Source: Candidatus Rifleibacterium amylolyticum
GTDB lineage: Bacteria; Muiribacteriota; Ozemobacteria; Ozemobacterales; Ozemobacteraceae
Direction of reading: 5' to 3'
Assembly (NCBI GenBank): GCA_009917695.1
Contig: JAACJG010000016.1
Span: forward strand, 39,735-103,734
DNA: 64,000 nt
Shown: piece by piece, positions 51,461 through 60,033 of the stretch
How positions within the stretch are numbered: position 1 is the stretch's first letter
How the letters are laid out: each line of letters begins with the position of its first letter
The notes under the pieces: generated by a model
Told to the model about the DNA's origin: nothing
Database searches by the model: none
The model's input: only the letters and a program-made list of their open reading frames with translations
Position numbers and translations under genes: made by a program

Positions 51461-52768
51461 TTGCTTCAGAGCCTGTCGAACTCCATGAGAATTCCGGAAC
51501 TCCGGAATCGTATCCTTTTTACTCTTGGCATGATCCTCGTGTTCCGTGTCGGAACTCATATTCCGACACCGGGCGTCGACGCCAAACTTCTTACTCAGAA
51601 CCTTCCTTCGTCTGAGATATTCAGCTTCCTGAACATGTTTTCAGGCGGCGCGCTGAGACGCTTCTCTGTCTTCGCGCTCGGGATCGCACCGTACATCAAC
51701 GCATCTATCATCATGCAGCTGCTTGTTTATGTTATCCCTTACTTCGAACATCTCTCCAAGGAAGAGGGCGAAGAAGGCCGCAAGATGATCAGCCAGTATA
51801 CAAGATACGGAACAGTTCTGATAGGCGCTTTGCAAGCATTAGGCATCAGTTTCATGCTTGAGAGATACCAGGTCGTTCCGAATCCTGGCGTCGGTTTCAA
51901 GCTGATGGCGGTGATAACTCTGACCGCAGGTACCGCATTCATCATGTGGCTCGGCGAGCAGATGACAGCCCGTGGTATCGGTAACGGTATTTCGATACTG
52001 ATCACTGCCGGTATTCTGGCAGGCCTTCCCGAAGCTGTAGTTCAGCAGATCGCTCTGTTCAGCGGTGACGCTCATGACGTGGTTAAGACTGTATTCCTGC
52101 TGGTATTCAGTGTTATCACCATCATGCTCATCGTCTACGTTCAGGATGGCGTGCGCAAAATCCCGGTTCAGTATGCCAAGCGTGTTGTTGGTCGTCGCGT
52201 TTACGGTGGCCAGAACACTTACATCCCCCTGAGAGTCAATCAGGCAGGCGTTATACCGGTCATCTTCGCCAGCTCGATTCTGATGTTCCCGGCCATGATC
52301 TTCAGCTGGGTACAGAGTCTTGAATCAATGCAGGGCTGGGTTCAGAACCCGTTCATCTTCTGGCTGTTGAATATCTTCAACTACAACAGTGTTACTTATA
52401 TCCTGATCTACGTAGCGCTGATCATATTCTTCACCTACTTCTACACTGCCATTACCTTCAATGTTCAGGACCTCGCTGACAATATGAAGAAATACGGCGG
52501 CTTCATTCCTGGTATCCGCGCCGGAACGAAAACTGTTGAATTCCTCGAAAGAACCGTTTCCAGAGTAACTTTGGCTGGCGGCATCTTTCTCGCTGTAGTA
52601 TCAGTCATACCCAACTTTCTCATCATGATCATGAATGTCAACTTCTACTTTGGCGGCACTGCGCTGCTGATCGTAGTTGGTGTTGCCATGGATACCATGC
52701 GCCAGCTGGAATCACATCTGGTAACTCGACATTACGAAGGTTTCATGAAGAAAAAGGGTTTGCGATGA
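51461..52768 (+). CDS. secY: Protein translocase channel subunit SecY
   Basis: A 435-residue membrane protein with ten predicted helices that forms the protein-conducting channel. Recognisable parts are the plug/TM2 region (FSGGALRRFSVFALGIAPYINASI), GIGNGISILI and the cytoplasmic loop QYAKRVVGRRVYGGQNTYIPLRVN. It starts with TTG right after the rplO stop; a strong GGAGGTGAT Shine-Dalgarno site within the rplO end supports that start. secD/secF elsewhere in the window encode its partner complex. Confidence 0.96.
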   Translation: MLQSLSNSMRIPELRNRILFTLGMILVFRVGTHIPTPGVDAKLLTQNLPSSEIFSFLNMFSGGALRRFSVFALGIAPYINASIIMQLLVYVIPYFEHLSKEEGEEGRKMISQYTRYGTVLIGALQALGISFMLERYQVVPNPGVGFKLMAVITLTAGTAFIMWLGEQMTARGIGNGISILITAGILAGLPEAVVQQIALFSGDAHDVVKTVFLLVFSVITIMLIVYVQDGVRKIPVQYAKRVVGRRVYGGQNTYIPLRVNQAGVIPVIFASSILMFPAMIFSWVQSLESMQGWVQNPFIFWLLNIFNYNSVTYILIYVALIIFFTYFYTAITFNVQDLADNMKKYGGFIPGIRAGTKTVEFLERTVSRVTLAGGIFLAVVSVIPNFLIMIMNVNFYFGGTALLIVVGVAMDTMRQLESHLVTRHYEGFMKKKGLR

Positions 52769-53427
52769 GCAGAAACCTTAATCTGATTTTTCTAGGCCCT
52801 CCGGGTGCCGGCAAAGGCACCCAGGCCAAGATGATCGTAGATAAGTACAATATACCGCAGATATCCACTGGAGACCTGATGAGAGCCGCTGTCTCATCAG
52901 GTTCTTCCATGGGTGACAAGGTCAAGGGCTACATGGCTGCCGGCGCGCTGGTTCCCGATGATCTCGTCGTCGAAATATTGCTTGATAGATTGTCAGGAGA
53001 CGACTGTCGTGATGGTTTCATTCTCGACGGGTTTCCTCGCACAGTCGGCCAGGCCGAGTCTCTTGAAAAAGCACTGGAAAAGCGTGGCATGAAGCTTTCT
53101 GGGGTGGTAGCTATGATGGTGCCAGATGAGGCATTGCTCAAGCGTCTCACCGCCAGAAGAATCTGCAAGGAATGCAGTGCAAGTTATCACCTTGAATTTC
53201 TCAAGCCAAAGGTAGAGGGAAAATGTGACCGCTGCCAGGGCGAGCTTTATCAGCGCAAGGACGACTCAGAAGAAGTTATTCTCAACCGCCTTAAGGTGTA
53301 CCACGATCAGACTGCGCCACTGATAGATTTTTACCAGAAGCGCAAGGCTTTGTACACTGTCGACGGAAATAAAAAAATAGAGATGATTTTTTCTGAAATA
53401 TGTGATATAATCGACAGTCTGAATTAG
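52765..53427 (+). CDS. adk: Adenylate kinase, zinc-lid type
   Basis: A 220-residue kinase converting ATP + AMP to 2 ADP. The P-loop is GPPGAGKGTQ (11-20), and the AMP site includes STGDLMRAA and DGFPRT. The LID domain carries a four-Cys zinc site (C134, C137, C154, C157) as in Gram-positive and many other bacteria. The start overlaps the end of secY by 4 nt. Confidence 0.97.
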   Translation: MSRNLNLIFLGPPGAGKGTQAKMIVDKYNIPQISTGDLMRAAVSSGSSMGDKVKGYMAAGALVPDDLVVEILLDRLSGDDCRDGFILDGFPRTVGQAESLEKALEKRGMKLSGVVAMMVPDEALLKRLTARRICKECSASYHLEFLKPKVEGKCDRCQGELYQRKDDSEEVILNRLKVYHDQTAPLIDFYQKRKALYTVDGNKKIEMIFSEICDIIDSLN

Positions 53428-53428
53428 C

Positions 53429-54205
53429 TTGATTTCCTTAAAAACAAGCGAGGAAATTGAGTTGATGCAGGAGAACGGCCGCATATTGGCGGACGTTTTC
53501 AGTAGAGTCAAGCTTCAGGCCAAACCCGGTGTTTCGACTCTGCAACTGGCAGAAATAGCCCTCGAAGAGATCGGGGCCGCAGGCGCTGAATCGGCGTTTC
53601 TCGGTTACCGGGGTTTTCCGGGAGCTATCTGCATCAGTCTCAACGAAGAAGTTGTCCACGGGATTCCCTCTTCAACCCGCATAATGCGGCATGGCGATCT
53701 TGTAAAAATCGACATGGGAATCAAACGAAACGGCTTCTGCGCTGATATGGCCGAAACCATCTATCTGGGAGAAGATATTCCCCCCGAAACGGCGCGGCTG
53801 CTGGCAACAACAAAAAGGGCGCTTGTCGCCGGAATTTGTAACTGTATTGCCGGGCAAACTTTGGGAAAAATTTCACAAAGCATTCAGAGCGTGATTGAGA
53901 CTGAGAATTTGTCAGTAGTTAAGCGATTTGTTGGTCATGGGATAGGCAGAAGCCTGCACGAAAAACCACCAGTCCCCAACTTTGGACCCTCTCACCGGGG
54001 GCCGCGGCTCGAAGTCGGAATGGTGCTTGCGATCGAACCCATAGCCACATTTGGAAGCCCCGAGGTTGCCATTCAGCAGGATGGCTGGACGGCGGTAGCG
54101 GCAGACGGTGCCATGTCAGCACATTTCGAGCACACGGTTGCCATTACCCCTCAGGGGCCGGTGATTCTCACATCGACCTGCCACGCGGGTCAGGAAGGGT
54201 TATAA
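53429..54205 (+). CDS. map: Type I methionine aminopeptidase
   Basis: A 258-residue metalloenzyme removing the initiator Met. All five metal ligands are in context: [31 protein letters not shown] and HFEHTVAI. The start is a TTG giving [13 protein letters not shown], matching the usual MAP N-terminus. It has no Shine-Dalgarno site and lies 1 nt after the adk stop, so it probably relies on re-initiation. Confidence 0.95.
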   Translation: MISLKTSEEIELMQENGRILADVFSRVKLQAKPGVSTLQLAEIALEEIGAAGAESAFLGYRGFPGAICISLNEEVVHGIPSSTRIMRHGDLVKIDMGIKRNGFCADMAETIYLGEDIPPETARLLATTKRALVAGICNCIAGQTLGKISQSIQSVIETENLSVVKRFVGHGIGRSLHEKPPVPNFGPSHRGPRLEVGMVLAIEPIATFGSPEVAIQQDGWTAVAADGAMSAHFEHTVAITPQGPVILTSTCHAGQEGL

Positions 54206-54213
54206 GTCTAAAG

Positions 54214-54432
54214 ATGAGCAAAGGTGATACCATCCAGGTCAACGGAAAGGTCGTCGAGCCTCTTCCCAACGCCATGTTCAAGGTGGAGCTTGAAAATGGG
54301 CATCTGGTTCTCGCCCACATCTCAGGCAAGATGCGCATGCACTACATACGTATTCTGCCAGGAGACAAGGTTACCGTAGAATTAACACCCTATGACCTCA
54401 CCCGTGGGCGCATCGTTTATCGCTTCAAGTGA
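54214..54432 (+). CDS. infA: Translation initiation factor IF-1
   Basis: A 72-residue OB-fold factor that occupies the 30S A site during initiation. The sequence [17 protein letters not shown] by pattern and [22 protein letters not shown] match the family over its full length. It is in the conserved place before rpmJ. Confidence 0.97.
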   Translation: MSKGDTIQVNGKVVEPLPNAMFKVELENGHLVLAHISGKMRMHYIRILPGDKVTVELTPYDLTRGRIVYRFK

Positions 54433-54473
54433 GTCCGAGGTAGCGGTAAAAACAGCACGCAGGAGGAAAGAAA

Positions 54474-54587
54474 ATGCGAGTTCGGGCATCAGTTAAGAAG
54501 ATTTGTGAAAAGTGTAAAATTATCAAGCGTCGCGGTATTATCCGTGTCCTGTGTGAAAATCCCAGGCACAAACAGCGACAGGGCTAA
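54474..54587 (+). CDS. rpmJ: 50S ribosomal protein L36
   Basis: A 37-residue zinc protein with ligands C11, C14, C27 and H32 at the standard spacing ([14 protein letters not shown], then [18 protein letters not shown]). AGGAGGAAAG precedes the ATG. Confidence 0.97.
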   Translation: MRVRASVKKICEKCKIIKRRGIIRVLCENPRHKQRQG

Positions 54588-54604
54588 GACTCAGGAGGAA
54601 AATT

Positions 54605-54967
54605 ATGGCACGTATAGCTGGAGTTGATCTGCCTCGAAACAAACGCGTCGAAGCAGCTCTGCCCTACATCTACGGGATTGGCTGGACCACTGCTGGAAGA
54701 ATTCTCAAGCAGACCAACATCAACCCCGACACCCGCGTCAAAGACCTTACCGAAGATGAAATATCTTCGATCAAAAAGGTTCTTGAATCTGAATATCGCG
54801 TAGAAGGCGATCTCAGACGCGAAGTTTCGATGAACATCAAGAGATTGATGGAAATCGGTTGTTATCGTGGTCTCAGACACCGCAAGGGTTTGCCCGTTCG
54901 CGGTCAGAGAACCAAAACCAATGCTCGCACCCGCAAAGGTCCGAGAAAAGCTATTAAGAAGAAATAA
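54605..54967 (+). CDS. rpsM: 30S ribosomal protein S13
   Basis: A 120-residue 30S head protein contacting L5 and P-site tRNA. It starts [20 protein letters not shown] and has the basic tail [20 protein letters not shown]. It is complete, so the S13-like domain fused to L22 is an extra copy of the N-terminal half, not a relocated one. AGGAGGAAAA precedes the ATG. Confidence 0.97.
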   Translation: MARIAGVDLPRNKRVEAALPYIYGIGWTTAGRILKQTNINPDTRVKDLTEDEISSIKKVLESEYRVEGDLRREVSMNIKRLMEIGCYRGLRHRKGLPVRGQRTKTNARTRKGPRKAIKKK

Positions 54968-54983
54968 TTTCATTTCTTCTTAA
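54954..54983 (+). promoter_or_regulatory. Perfect 12-bp AT-rich hairpin at the rpsM stop codon
   Basis: TTAAGAAGAAAT (54954-54965) pairs exactly with ATTTCTTCTTAA (54972-54983) across a 6-nt loop. The TAA stop codon of rpsM lies at the top of the stem. There is no U-run, so a processing or stability element is more likely than a terminator. Confidence 0.55.
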
Positions 54984-55012
54984 AGGATGTAAACTGATTT
55001 AAGGAGCATAAA

Positions 55013-55414
55013 ATGGCAAAATCAGGAGCTAAGTCCAAAGTCCGGACCAAAAAGCGAGAAAAGAAAATTGTCGCCAAGGGTCAGGCACACATTCAGTCGA
55101 CTTTTAACAACGTTATCGTAACCATTACTGATATGGGCGGTAATGTACTGTGCTGGTCATCCTCTGGCTCAAACAGCTTCAGAGGCTCAAGAAAATCTAC
55201 CCCTTACGCAGCTCAGGTTTCTGCTGAAATCACCGCCAAAAAGGCACTTGAATTCGGCATGAAAGAAATCGAAGTTTTCGTCTCCGGACCAGGCATGAGC
55301 CGTGAATCAGCTATTCGCGCACTGCAGACCAACGGTCTGGCAGTAACTGCCATCAAAGATGTTTCCGGAATTCCGCACAATGGTTGTCGCCCGCCCAAGC
55401 GACGCCGCGTCTGA
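55013..55414 (+). CDS. rpsK: 30S ribosomal protein S11
   Basis: A 133-residue platform protein lining the mRNA exit. [28 protein letters not shown] and the C-terminal [12 protein letters not shown] are typical. Confidence 0.97.
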   Translation: MAKSGAKSKVRTKKREKKIVAKGQAHIQSTFNNVIVTITDMGGNVLCWSSSGSNSFRGSRKSTPYAAQVSAEITAKKALEFGMKEIEVFVSGPGMSRESAIRALQTNGLAVTAIKDVSGIPHNGCRPPKRRRV

Positions 55415-55428
55415 GGAGGTAGTAGACC

Positions 55429-56061
55429 ATGGCTAGATATACTGGTTCAGTTTGTAGAATTTGTCGCCGAGAAGGCGATCAGCTTTTCCTCAAGGGTGCC
55501 CGCTGTTTTACTGAAAAGTGTGCATTCAAACGCCGCGCTACCGTTCCCGGTCAGCATGGCACCGAACAGATGCGCAAGAAACCGACCGGCTACGAAGTAC
55601 AGCTTCGCGCCAAGCAGAAGGTCAGAAAGACTTACGGAGTTCTCGAACGACAGTTCCGCAAATATTATGAAGCAGCCAACCGCAAGGGCGGCAACACCGG
55701 AACTAATCTGCTGCACGAACTCGAAACTCGCCTCGACAACGTCGCTTTCCGCCTCGGTTTTGGCCTTTCACGTGCCCAGACCCGCATGTGGGTTACTCAG
55801 GGTCACTTCGAAATCAATGGCCGCAAGTGCAACATCCCCAGCTATCAGCTTAGACCGGGCGATGTAATCACCATCCGCGAAAGCAGCAAGATCAAGAATC
55901 AGATCAAAGACGCTCTCGAAATCACTTCTAGCCGCGAATCCAGCGCATGGCTCGAACTGGATCGTGAGAACCTCAAGGGTAAATTCCTGGCCCTGCCGGA
56001 ACGCGCTCAGCTCGACCCGAAAATCCAGGAACATCTGATAATTGAATTCTACTCCCGCTAA
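55429..56061 (+). CDS. rpsD: 30S ribosomal protein S4
   Basis: A 210-residue primary 16S-binding protein. The N-terminus carries four cysteines (C9, C12, C26, C31), so this is the zinc-binding form. LETRLDNVAFRLGFGLSRAQ begins the S4 RNA-binding domain. In E. coli it represses the alpha operon. Confidence 0.96.
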   Translation: MARYTGSVCRICRREGDQLFLKGARCFTEKCAFKRRATVPGQHGTEQMRKKPTGYEVQLRAKQKVRKTYGVLERQFRKYYEAANRKGGNTGTNLLHELETRLDNVAFRLGFGLSRAQTRMWVTQGHFEINGRKCNIPSYQLRPGDVITIRESSKIKNQIKDALEITSSRESSAWLELDRENLKGKFLALPERAQLDPKIQEHLIIEFYSR

Positions 56062-56084
56062 GCATTAATAGGAGGCTAGTTCGC

Positions 56085-57080
56085 GTGATTGAAATTAATC
56101 GACCCAAAATCAAGTATACTGAAGGCGAAAGTCCGAATCACGGTATCATAACCCTCGAACCGCTCGAAAGAGGTTATGGCCAGACTCTTGGCAATGCTTT
56201 TCGCAGAGTACTTCTTTCGTCGCTTCCCGGCTCAGCCGTAAGTTGCGTAAAGATCGACGGAGTTCTCCATGAATTCTGCAGTATTCCGGGCGTAGTCGAA
56301 GATGTTACCGCAATCGTTCTTAATCTCAAGAAGCTTATCGTCAACGTCGAAATTGATGAACCGATAACTTTGCGCCTCGAAGTTAAGGGTCCGGCAGTGG
56401 TTACCGCCGCTGACCTTCCCTCACACCCCGACCTGCTTGTCATCGATGAAAACGTGCATATCGCACAGGTTACCGGTGACATCACCCTTGGCATGGAAAT
56501 CACCTTCAAGCGTGGCCGCGGCTACGTTCTGGCTGAAGACCACAAGGATATGAATCAGGCAATCGGTACTATTCTTGTAGACTCGCAGTTCTCGCCGGTC
56601 ACCAGAGTAATGTACAACGTCGAAGACGCCCGTGTCGGTCAGAATATCGATTTTGACAAGCTCTCTCTCCAGCTCTGGACCAACGGCAGCATGCAGCCTG
56701 CCGAAGCCGTAGAACTTTCAGCCAAGTTCCTGAGAGCACACATCGATCTCTTCCAGGCTCTGGAAGAAGAAATTGTCGAAGACAAGAAGATGCCGACTCA
56801 CAAGGAAGAACTGGTGATGATTTCTGCCCAGAAGCAGGAAGCGCCGCAGAAGGGTCATCATGACATCCTGATCAAGGATCTCGAATTTTCAGTACGCTCG
56901 AGAAACTGCCTCAAGAAGGCCGGTATCCAGTCTCTTGGAGAACTGGTCAACAAGAAGGTTTCTGAACTGCTCGAAATCAAGAACTTTGGTAAAAAGTCAC
57001 TTAAAGAAGTCCGGGAAAAACTCAGTCAGTTCAATCTGGGTCTGCCCGATGACGATACCGCCGGAGGTAACGACGAATGA
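56085..57080 (+). CDS. rpoA: RNA polymerase alpha subunit
   Basis: A 331-residue subunit that dimerises to nucleate polymerase assembly. The N-terminal domain includes LERGYGQTLGNAFRRVLLSS (~28-48) and FKRGRGYVLAEDH. The C-terminal UP-element-binding domain is intact (SVRSRNCLKKAGIQSLGELV ... FGKKSLKEVREKL). It starts at a GTG with GGAGGCTAG before it and overlaps rplQ by 4 nt. Confidence 0.97.
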   Translation: MIEINRPKIKYTEGESPNHGIITLEPLERGYGQTLGNAFRRVLLSSLPGSAVSCVKIDGVLHEFCSIPGVVEDVTAIVLNLKKLIVNVEIDEPITLRLEVKGPAVVTAADLPSHPDLLVIDENVHIAQVTGDITLGMEITFKRGRGYVLAEDHKDMNQAIGTILVDSQFSPVTRVMYNVEDARVGQNIDFDKLSLQLWTNGSMQPAEAVELSAKFLRAHIDLFQALEEEIVEDKKMPTHKEELVMISAQKQEAPQKGHHDILIKDLEFSVRSRNCLKKAGIQSLGELVNKKVSELLEIKNFGKKSLKEVREKLSQFNLGLPDDDTAGGNDE

Positions 57081-57700
57081 GACACATGAAATCAGGCCGC
57101 AAGTTCGGTCGCGAGTCACATCAGCGCAAAGCTCTGCTGAGATCACTCTGCACCTCGCTTGTGAAATATGAACGCATCGAAACTACTCTGCAGAAGGCAA
57201 AAGATTTGCGCCGCGAAATCGAAAAAGCAGTAACTCTTGCCAAAAAGCTGCACACCGTGAAGGGCGAAACCGAAGCTCAGACCAGAGGTCTCAAAGCTTC
57301 CAAGCGCACTCTTCTTGAGAACTACTTCCATGGCTGCGATGACCGCGAAATCCTTGGCAGAACCGAAATCAAACGCTATATTTCGAATCTGAGCAAAGAA
57401 AATCGCGAAGCTGCTGAAAAGTATCTCGAAGATCCCGACAAGAATCCGAAACCGGAATTCATCGTGGATTACATTCCCGCCACCTGCAAAAGAACCGTAA
57501 AAGGTAAAGATGGCAAGGAACTTGTAAAAGAACGCAAAAATGCCCAGAAGATTCTCAGAGTTGAAGGCACTGTGACCAAACTGGTCAATCGGATTGCCCC
57601 TCGTTTTGAGAGTGTACCCGGTGGCTATACCCGCATCTACAAGCTCGGGAATCGCCGCGGAGACAATGCTGAAATGGCAATTATCGAATTTACCCGCTGA
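57077..57700 (+). CDS. rplQ: 50S ribosomal protein L17 with central insertion
   Basis: A 207-residue protein, against about 127 in E. coli. The N-terminal HMKSGRKFGRESHQRKALLR and C-terminal RFESVPGGYTRIYKLGNRRGDNA are normal. About 80 extra charged residues lie between ~residue 75 and 160, with a possible helical part (IKRYISNLSKENREAAEKYL). L17 is another exit-port protein. The start overlaps rpoA by 4 nt. Confidence 0.93.
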   Translation: MRHMKSGRKFGRESHQRKALLRSLCTSLVKYERIETTLQKAKDLRREIEKAVTLAKKLHTVKGETEAQTRGLKASKRTLLENYFHGCDDREILGRTEIKRYISNLSKENREAAEKYLEDPDKNPKPEFIVDYIPATCKRTVKGKDGKELVKERKNAQKILRVEGTVTKLVNRIAPRFESVPGGYTRIYKLGNRRGDNAEMAIIEFTR

Positions 57701-57716
57701 TCGGGTTTTATTCGAA

Positions 57717-58475
57717 ATGATTGTTTTCGACCAGGTCTCTTTCTGGTACAACGATCGATCGGAGACCTCCTTCAAACTGAAGGAGGTCTCTTTTTCGCTG
57801 GAAAAAGGCTGCGTAAACGGAATTATCGGCGGCAATGGCAGCGGTAAGTCTACTGTTGCGCGATTGATGGTCGGCCTTATGCCAGTGAATAGCGGAACTG
57901 TAAATGTTCTCGGCAAGGATCCCTATCAGCAGCTTTCGCACAGTGGCTTTCTCGCCGGGATAATTTTTCAGAACCCGGAAAATCAGATTGTTGGTGCAAC
58001 TGTTGAAGAAGACCTTGCTTTTGGGCTTGAAAACCTTGGCCTGAGCCATGCCGAAATGCACTGCCGTATAATCGAAACTGCGGCTCGTTTCGGTCTGAGC
58101 AATATGTTGCGCGAACCGGTAGCCAACTTGTCCGGTGGCCAGAAGCAGTTGTTGTGTATTGCCTCGGTGCTTGTCATGGAGCCTGCCTGGGTGATTTTTG
58201 ACGAGCCAACTTCGCATCTCGACCCCTGGTCGAGGCTCGAATTCTGGAAAATAATCGATGAATTTGTTCATCATCACGACCTTGGTGTAGTGGTTGTTTC
58301 GCAGCTCGCCGAAGATCTGAACCGCTTCGAAAAAATTCTGGGGTTCAGCGGCGGCAGCCTTGTTTTTCAAGGTTCGCGTCATGAGTTCAGACAGGCTGGG
58401 GATGAATTGCATCAGCATTTCAATTATCCCGAATCCTGGAAATTCGAGCAGTTGCTGGCGTCACAAAATGTTTGA
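57717..58475 (+). CDS. ecfA1: Energy-coupling factor transporter ATPase (first)
   Basis: A 252-residue ABC ATPase of an ECF-type vitamin/metal importer. Walker A is GGNGSGKST, the Q-loop FQNPENQ, the signature LSGGQKQLL and Walker B WVIFDEPTSHLD. I start it at the ATG at 57717 (MIVFDQVSFWYNDRS), 16 nt after rplQ. It has no Shine-Dalgarno site, so it may be read by ribosomes leaving rplQ. A strong terminator-like hairpin lies within codons 16-27. The 3' end overlaps the next ATPase gene by 8 nt. Confidence 0.85.
   Translation: MIVFDQVSFWYNDRSETSFKLKEVSFSLEKGCVNGIIGGNGSGKSTVARLMVGLMPVNSGTVNVLGKDPYQQLSHSGFLAGIIFQNPENQIVGATVEEDLAFGLENLGLSHAEMHCRIIETAARFGLSNMLREPVANLSGGQKQLLCIASVLVMEPAWVIFDEPTSHLDPWSRLEFWKIIDEFVHHHDLGVVVVSQLAEDLNRFEKILGFSGGSLVFQGSRHEFRQAGDELHQHFNYPESWKFEQLLASQNV
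57762..57795 (+). terminator. Intrinsic terminator inside the ecfA1 coding region
   Basis: GAGACCTCCTTCA (57762-57774), loop AAC, and TGAAGGAGGTCTC (57778-57790) form a perfect 13-bp stem followed by TTTTT (57791-57795). The structure is a textbook Rho-independent terminator. It also encodes residues of ecfA1 that fit the ABC-ATPase pattern (SETSFKLKEVSFSLEKG). The two arms contain an anti-Shine-Dalgarno-like CCTCCTT and a Shine-Dalgarno-like AAGGAGGT. Confidence 0.75.
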
Positions 58476-59283
58476 AAACCTTGCTCTCAACAGTTTAACA
58501 GTCAGATATGGCAGGCATGTTCTGCTCAATAATCTTTGTGGCAGCTTTTCACGTGGGCAGATCAACCTCGTTGTCGGAAGGGCCGGTTCGGGCAAGAGCA
58601 CTCTTTTACGTGTTCTTGCCGGGTTTCATAAAGAATATGATGGCTCTATCGAAGCTGATGGAGTGACCTTTGTCCCGTCCGGTAACATTTCGCTGGCGTT
58701 TCAGAATCCTGAGGCGCTGTTTTTTAACGGCACAGTCGAAGATGAGGTCGGCTATGCGCTGAAGATGCGCAGGATGGGCCGTGACGAAATCGAACCGATT
58801 GCCAGATCGTGGCTGCAGAAATGGGGACTCGACCCTGAAAAATGCTGGCACAGTCATCCGCTTGAACTTTCTGGTGGCGAAAAGCGGCGTCTGGCGCTCG
58901 CTGCCTGTACTATTTTCATGCCACCAGTGGTTCTATTCGATGAACCGTTGGCCGGACTCGATGCGAAAGGGCAGCGTGCTCTCGCCGAACTGCTGGCGGG
59001 CATGTCGAGTGAGCATATTGTAATTGTAGTGACGCATGAGCCGGAAATACTGCTAGAACAAAGAGGCACATTGCTTTATCTTCATTCAGAAGGCTGCAGA
59101 TGGTTTAAACCGGCAGAGTTTTTGCGCAACTCCCTGATCGACAGAAATTTTTTCCCTTTGCCGGAATGGTATCACAGTGCTGTCGGGCAATTCGCGCAGT
59201 CTTCAGATCTGCCGCCAATAAAAGCTGACGAGGTTTTCCGATACGTGAAAAAGCGGGAGCGCATGCATGCAGATAAGCTATAA
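58468..59283 (+). CDS. ecfA2: Energy-coupling factor transporter ATPase (second)
   Basis: A 271-residue ABC ATPase, partner of the first. Walker A is GRAGSGKST, the Q-loop FQNPEALFF, the signature LSGGEKRRLALA and Walker B VVLFDEPLAGLD. The start is the ATG at 58468 (MFENLALNSLTVRYG), overlapping ecfA1. It ends 17 nt inside the start of ecfT. Confidence 0.85.
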   Translation: MFENLALNSLTVRYGRHVLLNNLCGSFSRGQINLVVGRAGSGKSTLLRVLAGFHKEYDGSIEADGVTFVPSGNISLAFQNPEALFFNGTVEDEVGYALKMRRMGRDEIEPIARSWLQKWGLDPEKCWHSHPLELSGGEKRRLALAACTIFMPPVVLFDEPLAGLDAKGQRALAELLAGMSSEHIVIVVTHEPEILLEQRGTLLYLHSEGCRWFKPAEFLRNSLIDRNFFPLPEWYHSAVGQFAQSSDLPPIKADEVFRYVKKRERMHADKL

Positions 59284-60022
59284 ACCTGGAAGTGGTGCGC
59301 TTTATCGGCTGCATCCAATGGTTAAGGGGGCGATTGCCTTCAGCGCAATTGTTTTCTTTTCTGTTAATACTCTTGGGTTTTCAATGATGACGGCTATTAT
59401 AGCGTTTATGCTGCTGTGTTGCTGGTTTTCCGGCGTGGAGCTGAGCGATATCTTCATGTCGGTGCGTCGCATTTTGTTGCTGCTGATCATCGTCGGTCTG
59501 ATCCAGGGTTTTGCTGCCGATGGTTTCAATGTCGCGGCGGCTGGCGCTGCAATGATGCGCATTCTCGGAGTGTTCCTGGTGGCCGGGGTTTACGTGACGG
59601 TGTCGTCTCAGTCTGAGCTTACGTTTTTCTGGGAAAGCTGCTTTCGCCCGCTTGGACTGATAGGCCTGCCGGCGCGTGAACTGGCACTGGTCATGGTGAT
59701 TGCAGTCAGATTTTTTCCGGTGATCCTGAGTGAGATCGATCGCATACGTATGGCTCAGATTGCTCGCGGTGCCAGGCTCGATGGTGGTGGCATCCTGGCG
59801 TCGGCGGCAGCGCTGATGCCACTGATGATTCCGACGCTGACTCAGGCTATTATAAGGGCAGGGGAGCTGTCGCTGGCAATGGAGGCCCGTGGTTACCGGG
59901 TCACAGCGCAACGTAGTAGATATCAGCGTTTCAGGTTTGGTATCATCGATATTTTTGCTGTTCTGATACCAGTTCTGTTGTTTGCATTGTTGCTGAAGCC
60001 ATTTTTTGCCGGCACATTCTGA
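59267..60022 (+). CDS. ecfT: ECF transporter transmembrane subunit EcfT
   Basis: A 251-residue membrane protein with about five or six helices. The two coupling-helix motifs of EcfT are present: ARGARLD (~165) and AMEARGY (~205). These contact the two ATPases. No substrate-binding S component is encoded in the window, so the module is either shared by S components elsewhere (group II type) or incomplete here. It converges with a GTPase gene 11 nt away. Confidence 0.85.
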   Translation: MQISYKPGSGALYRLHPMVKGAIAFSAIVFFSVNTLGFSMMTAIIAFMLLCCWFSGVELSDIFMSVRRILLLLIIVGLIQGFAADGFNVAAAGAAMMRILGVFLVAGVYVTVSSQSELTFFWESCFRPLGLIGLPARELALVMVIAVRFFPVILSEIDRIRMAQIARGARLDGGGILASAAALMPLMIPTLTQAIIRAGELSLAMEARGYRVTAQRSRYQRFRFGIIDIFAVLIPVLLFALLLKPFFAGTF

Positions 60023-60033
60023 AAAAGTCAGAC

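Noticed and set aside
57594..57716. Upstream extension of ecfA1
   Set aside because: It overlaps rplQ in another frame and adds no ABC-ATPase sequence.
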